Part shown: positions 60,222-64,000 of the stretch, one piece after another
Numbering within the stretch: the first letter of the stretch is position 1
How the letters are laid out: every line of letters begins with the position of its first letter
Source: Gammaproteobacteria bacterium
GTDB lineage: Bacteria > Pseudomonadota > Gammaproteobacteria > GCA-001735895
Assembly (NCBI GenBank): GCA_030595795.1
Contig: JAUVCH010000006.1
Location: forward strand, 1-64,000
DNA: 64,000 nucleotides
Direction: 5' to 3'
Made by a program: the position numbers and the translations under genes
Notes under the pieces: generated by a model
The model's database searches: none
Told to the model about the DNA's origin: nothing
The model's input: the letters and a program-made list of their open reading frames with translations, nothing else

Positions 60222-62501
60222 GTGTCAACGATGATCCATAGATTGCAGAGTATTATCCAGGAAGTCGGTCGCTCGCCCGATACCCAACATGCTCTCGATT
60301 TGATCGCCGGACGCCTCATCAAGGACCTGGTCGCAAACGCCTGTACTATCTTCCTCGCCACAAATACTGAGCCACCGGTGTTGGTATTAAAGGCCAGCTA
60401 TGGCCTTAACCCGGAAAATATCAATCAGGTGCAGCGGCGTTTCGGTGAAGGCTTGATCGGCGTAGTTGCCGAGCGTGCCGAACCGATTAATTTGGTTAAC
60501 GCCACCGAACATAAAAATTTCATCCTGGTTCCCGATTCTGGTGAAACCAGCTTCCCGATTTATCTCGGTGTACCGATTGTTTCACATCGGAAAGTACTCG
60601 GCGTGATCGCGATTCAACGAGCTGAAAATGCCTTCAACGAAGATGATGAAGCCTTCCTGGCAACGCTGGCGGCGCAATTAGCTACTTCGATAGAGCATGT
60701 CGAGAGTCAGGGCCGCTTCAAACTTATCGGTGAGACCAAAAGCGAACCAACTACCCACATTGTTAAGGGCGTTGCAGGGTCGCCGGGTATGGCGATTGGC
60801 GAGGCTATCGTGCTTAATCGTGGGGTCAAACTGGAATCTGTACCGGATAAAAAAGTAACAGATCAGGCGCCGGAACTACGCAGTTTTAACGATGCGATTC
60901 GCAAAGTTCACGATGATTTAACCGATCAGGCCGATCGCATGCGCGGCGCTCTGCCCGAGGAAGAATGTGCGCTATTTGTCGCCTACGCGCAAATGCTCAA
61001 TAGCGGTTCGCTCATCGACGATACGCATAAGCGAATTGGCGAAGGCAACTGGGCGCCAGCGAGCTGGCGTGACACGGTCGAGGATCATGCCTGTGTGTTC
61101 GATCAAATGGAGGACGAATATCTAGCGGAGCGTGCCAATGATATACGCGATCTGGGTCGTCGGGTACTACGTAAGCTGATGTTGGAGCAAAGCCCATATA
61201 TCGATTTTCCTGACCGCACCGTGCTAGTTGGTGATGAAATTACTGCCACCGATTTAGCCGATGTGCCACTGGAGTGTCTCTGTGCGATTCTTTCCGCGCA
61301 TGGCAGCGGATCCTCGCATGTGGCCATACTCGCGCATGCGTTGGGCATTCCGGCGGTCATGGGTATGTCGAATTTACCCGTGAAGCAGATGGATGGTTTA
61401 CAGGTGATTGTCGACGGTTACGGTGGTTTTGCCTACGTCGATCCAAACCGAAAATTGCTGACTGAATACGAAAAATACTTACGCGAAGAAGAAGAAATCG
61501 AAAAAGATCTGCTCTGTCTCAAAAATGAGCCTGCTATTACAACCGATAACCATCGAATATCTCTATACGTGAATTCAGGGTTAATGGCCGATCACACACC
61601 CTCTTTGCGCAGTGGTGCTGAAGGCGTCGGCCTGTATCGAACCGAAATTCCGTTTCAAATCCGTGATCGATTTCCAAGCGAGGAAGAGCAGTATCATATT
61701 TACCGTAATGTACTGGAAACTTTTAATGGTATGCCGGTCGTATTAAGAACGCTGGATGTCGGTGGTGACAAGCCATTGAGTTACTTCCCGATCAAAGAGG
61801 CAAACCCCTTCCTGGGCTGGCGTGGCGTGAGAATTACGCTTGACCATCCTGAAATATTCGTCACCCAGGTACGTGCGATGATGCGCGCAAATATCGGGCA
61901 GAATAATTTACAGATATTATTGCCAATGATCAGTGGCCAGAGCGAACTGGAAGATTCACTGAAACTGATACACCGAGTAAAGGATGAAATCGAAGATGAG
62001 CTCGGAGAGCCATTACAAATGCCCCAGATAGGAGCGATGATCGAAGTGCCTTCGGCGGTCTATCAGATAGAAGACATCTGTAGTCTGGTGGACTTTGTAT
62101 CGATCGGTACTAACGATCTGACGCAGTATCTGTTAGCGGTCGATCGTAACAATGAAAATGTGGCGGAACTGTTCTCATCGCTACATCCTGCCGTGTTAAA
62201 GGCGATGTGTCAGATTGTCGAAGGTGCGGCCAAGTCTGGTACGCCAGTCAGTGTCTGCGGTGAAATGGCAGGTGACCCGTTGGGAGTGATGGCGCTTCTG
62301 GGAATGAAAATCGAAAGCCTGTCGATGAGTGTCGGGAGTTTGCTAAAAGCCAAAAAAGTGATTAAAACCTTTAGTCTTGTGGAACTGGAATCGATGCTAG
62401 CCGAAGCTATATTGATGACCGATCCAGCGCATGTGCGGGAGCTGTATGCCAGTAAACTGGATCAAAGAGAACTGGGTGGGTTAATCCGTGCGGGAAAATA
62501 A
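60222..62501 (+). CDS. ptsP: PEP-protein phosphotransferase of the nitrogen PTS (Enzyme I-Ntr)
   Basis: 759 residues from GTG 60222. A GAF domain (about 15-160) precedes the EI core: a PTS-phosphohistidine at His366 in S-S-H-V-A-I-L-A, and a PEP-binding barrel with G-V-G-L-Y-R-T-E, L-G-W-R-G-V-R-I and C-G-E-M-A-G-D-P. It phosphorylates NPr from PEP and helps sense nitrogen and carbon status. No carbohydrate EII genes are in the window. The next gene starts seven bases on and is co-transcribed. Confidence 0.97.
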   Translation: MSTMIHRLQSIIQEVGRSPDTQHALDLIAGRLIKDLVANACTIFLATNTEPPVLVLKASYGLNPENINQVQRRFGEGLIGVVAERAEPINLVNATEHKNFILVPDSGETSFPIYLGVPIVSHRKVLGVIAIQRAENAFNEDDEAFLATLAAQLATSIEHVESQGRFKLIGETKSEPTTHIVKGVAGSPGMAIGEAIVLNRGVKLESVPDKKVTDQAPELRSFNDAIRKVHDDLTDQADRMRGALPEEECALFVAYAQMLNSGSLIDDTHKRIGEGNWAPASWRDTVEDHACVFDQMEDEYLAERANDIRDLGRRVLRKLMLEQSPYIDFPDRTVLVGDEITATDLADVPLECLCAILSAHGSGSSHVAILAHALGIPAVMGMSNLPVKQMDGLQVIVDGYGGFAYVDPNRKLLTEYEKYLREEEEIEKDLLCLKNEPAITTDNHRISLYVNSGLMADHTPSLRSGAEGVGLYRTEIPFQIRDRFPSEEEQYHIYRNVLETFNGMPVVLRTLDVGGDKPLSYFPIKEANPFLGWRGVRITLDHPEIFVTQVRAMMRANIGQNNLQILLPMISGQSELEDSLKLIHRVKDEIEDELGEPLQMPQIGAMIEVPSAVYQIEDICSLVDFVSIGTNDLTQYLLAVDRNNENVAELFSSLHPAVLKAMCQIVEGAAKSGTPVSVCGEMAGDPLGVMALLGMKIESLSMSVGSLLKAKKVIKTFSLVELESMLAEAILMTDPAHVRELYASKLDQRELGGLIRAGK

Positions 62502-62507
62502 GCGATT

Positions 62508-63383
62508 ATGAACTGGACCGATTGGCTTATTCAGAATGAAGTCCCGATCCGATTGAGCTTCTTCTTTGGCGCTTTTGCCGTTATTGCAATCTGGGAAATG
62601 CTTTCACCCCGGCGTTTGCCAACGATTTCGAAGGGCATTCGATGGGCTAATAATCTCGGGCTCGTATTTCTAAACACTCTGGTATTGCGGTTTTTATTTC
62701 CGGCTGCAGCGGTTGGTGTGGCACTTGTTGTCGACGAAAAGAGCTGGGGGGTACTAAATTATTACGAAGTGCCTTTTATGCTATCGGTTATTATTACCAT
62801 CGTGGCGATGGATTTCATTATTTATCTGCAACATGTCATGGTGCATGCCATACCTGCGCTATGGCGTTTGCACCGAGTGCACCATGCAGACCTCGACTAT
62901 GACGTCACTACCGGCTCTCGATTCCACCCGCTGGAAATTATCCTCTCCATGCTGATTAAGTTTGCCACGATTATGCTACTGGGTGCGCCTGTCGTGGCGG
63001 TTATTATTTTCGAGATAGTGCTGAATGCGACCGCGATGTTTAACCACGGCAACCTTAAAATTCCAAAAAAGTTCGATCGATTGCTACGCTGGGTAGTAGT
63101 GACACCGGACATGCACCGCGTACACCATTCGGTCGAAGACGATGAGGCCAACAGTAATTTTGGTTTTAGCCTGCCGTGGTGGGATCGGCTGTTTGGTACT
63201 TATCGTGCCCAGCCCAGGGGTGGTCACGAAGGCATGGTGATTGGTATTCATCACTACCGAGATCCTGCGCAGGTCGACCGCTTACCCGGAATGCTGATGC
63301 TGCCCTTTGTTGGTAAGATTAGTGGCTATGCCATTAATCGTCGGGAATGGCGCGGTAAAGATGAACCTGCAGATCCTTCTTAA
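62508..63383 (+). CDS. Sterol desaturase/fatty acid hydroxylase family protein
   Basis: 291 residues with membrane helices near 15-35, 50-70 and 85-105 and the di-iron histidine clusters H-V-M-V-H near 120, H-R-V-H-H near 136 and H-R-V-H-H near 205. The family hydroxylates or desaturates lipids in the membrane; bacterial members act on fatty acyl or hopanoid-type lipids. Its link to ptsP is only by distance. It converges on the cysteine desulfurase with four bases overlap. Confidence 0.88.
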   Translation: MNWTDWLIQNEVPIRLSFFFGAFAVIAIWEMLSPRRLPTISKGIRWANNLGLVFLNTLVLRFLFPAAAVGVALVVDEKSWGVLNYYEVPFMLSVIITIVAMDFIIYLQHVMVHAIPALWRLHRVHHADLDYDVTTGSRFHPLEIILSMLIKFATIMLLGAPVVAVIIFEIVLNATAMFNHGNLKIPKKFDRLLRWVVVTPDMHRVHHSVEDDEANSNFGFSLPWWDRLFGTYRAQPRGGHEGMVIGIHHYRDPAQVDRLPGMLMLPFVGKISGYAINRREWRGKDEPADPS

Positions 63384-64000
63384 CTAGTTATAGTTTGCCA
63401 GGCGCTAATCAGCGCTTCACTGGCCCGTTCAATTTCTAGCTCGGTGGAAGCCATGCCGAGTGTCAGGCGTACTGCGCCACGCGCGCGGTCTACTTCAATG
63501 CCCATCGCACCCAGTACTCCGCTCACCGTATCATCGTCCTCGTGGCAGGCCGACCCGACCGAAGCGGCCACTTCGTTCGCTGCATGAGCTAGTAGGTCCC
63601 GGCCGTTCACTCCCGGAAAGGAAAAATTAAGGGTATTGGGCAGCCGCTGTTCGGGATGACCATTCAACTGCATTCCGGGAATAGCTTCTGCCAGTCGATT
63701 GTGTAACTGGTCTCGCAGCAGGCGTAATTCCTGTATCTTTTCAGGTTCTCGTTCATAGGCGATGCGAGCCGCTTCGCCAAGACCAACGATGGCGGGTACA
63801 TTCTCGGTACCCGGACGTAACCCGGCTTCGTGACTGGCGCCCACTAATACCGGCAATAGCGGTGTATCCCGGCGTACGTACAGTGCACCTACTCCTTTGG
63901 TAGCGTAAAACTTGTGCCCAGCCAGGGTTAGAAGATCGACTCCGAGATCATCGACTGAAACAGGAATTTTTGCCATAGATTGAGCGGCGTCGGTGTGTAA
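63380..64000 (-). CDS. Cysteine desulfurase, C-terminal part (cut by window edge)
   Basis: The frame is open to the window end and already reads H-T-D-A-A-Q-S before the internal ATG at 63974-63976, so the gene continues to the right. The PLP lysine lies in A-G-H-K-F-Y-A-T-K-G and the catalytic Cys in G-S-A-C. After the Cys the usual short S-G is H-E-D-D-D-T-V-S-G. NifS/IscS-like enzymes take sulfur from cysteine; the same class can act as selenocysteine lyase, relevant but unproven given selA in the window. Convergent with the desaturase gene. Confidence 0.87.
   Translation of the reverse strand, partial: LHTDAAQSMAKIPVSVDDLGVDLLTLAGHKFYATKGVGALYVRRDTPLLPVLVGASHEAGLRPGTENVPAIVGLGEAARIAYEREPEKIQELRLLRDQLHNRLAEAIPGMQLNGHPEQRLPNTLNFSFPGVNGRDLLAHAANEVAASVGSACHEDDDTVSGVLGAMGIEVDRARGAVRLTLGMASTELEIERASEALISAWQTITS

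Overview
This window looks like chromosomal DNA of a free-living, heterotrophic, probably marine-type gammaproteobacterium of intermediate GC. The evidence is gene content and order: an HAD hydrolase-rppH-ptsP block, a YaiL/DUF2058 protein, tandem Slp lipoproteins, ATP-type pckA, lhgO, a homodimeric-type pyruvate dehydrogenase E1 (aceE) start, a TRAP transporter, many hybrid histidine kinases and two ECF sigma/anti-sigma pairs. Exact lineage cannot be read from the sequence. No rRNA, tRNA, prophage, integrase or CRISPR was seen.

Layout. 0-12.2 kb: aceE start, amidase, a secreted protein coupled to a chemotaxis receptor, a YaiL homologue, an FAA hydrolase, two Slp lipoproteins, a PDZ protein, then a leftward TRAP transporter operon (dctP-dctQ-dctM) headed by a 2-hydroxychromene-2-carboxylate isomerase-like gene. 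12.3-16.3 kb: small membrane protein, a TauD-type gene fragment, a receiver-PAS-PAS kinase, a broken hutD and a Tll0287-like cytochrome. 16.6-21.5 kb: a selenium locus, in which a GrdB-like gene is read through an in-frame TGA (selenocysteine, UxxCT motif), followed by a hybrid kinase and selA. 21.5-25.6 kb: two ECF sigma/anti-sigma pairs around a uronate dehydrogenase-like gene. 25.7-28.7 kb: a YeiH-like transporter with a 55-residue membrane partner missed by length-limited gene calls, UspA and an SRPBCC-like membrane protein. 28.7-29.3 kb: a deletion scar holding pieces of three genes. 29.4-37 kb: an accessory stretch with a cyclic-nucleotide-binding protein, a SARP/BTAD-TPR regulator, a homocysteine methyltransferase variant, a zincin metallopeptidase, a methyltransferase and a PAP2/haloperoxidase with a (Met-Ser)10 repeat. 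37-44.8 kb: 2-hydroxyacid metabolism (D-2-hydroxyacid dehydrogenase, lhgO), thioesterases, a RAYT transposase, a CocE hydrolase and pckA. 44.8-54.2 kb: an RND efflux pair divergent from a kinase, double-receiver and hybrid-kinase signalling operon. 54.2-58.3 kb: pirin, azoreductase stub, DoxX, a PATAN-like protein, a heme-type sensor and a LysR regulator. 58.3-64 kb: housekeeping genes dcd, HAD, rppH, ptsP, a sterol desaturase family protein and the end of a cysteine desulfurase.

The most notable points are the selenoprotein next to selA, and two unrelated genes within about 0.9 kb whose only start consistent with a complete protein domain is ATT, each behind a GAGGG Shine-Dalgarno. AUU initiation is known from infC, where it makes translation sensitive to initiation factor 3; here it would put a receiver-kinase and an isomerase under similar control, unless both are start-codon mutations. 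Several half-deleted genes (tauD-like, hutD, MFS, TraB/GumN, thioesterase, azoreductase) show that this chromosome is losing accessory genes.
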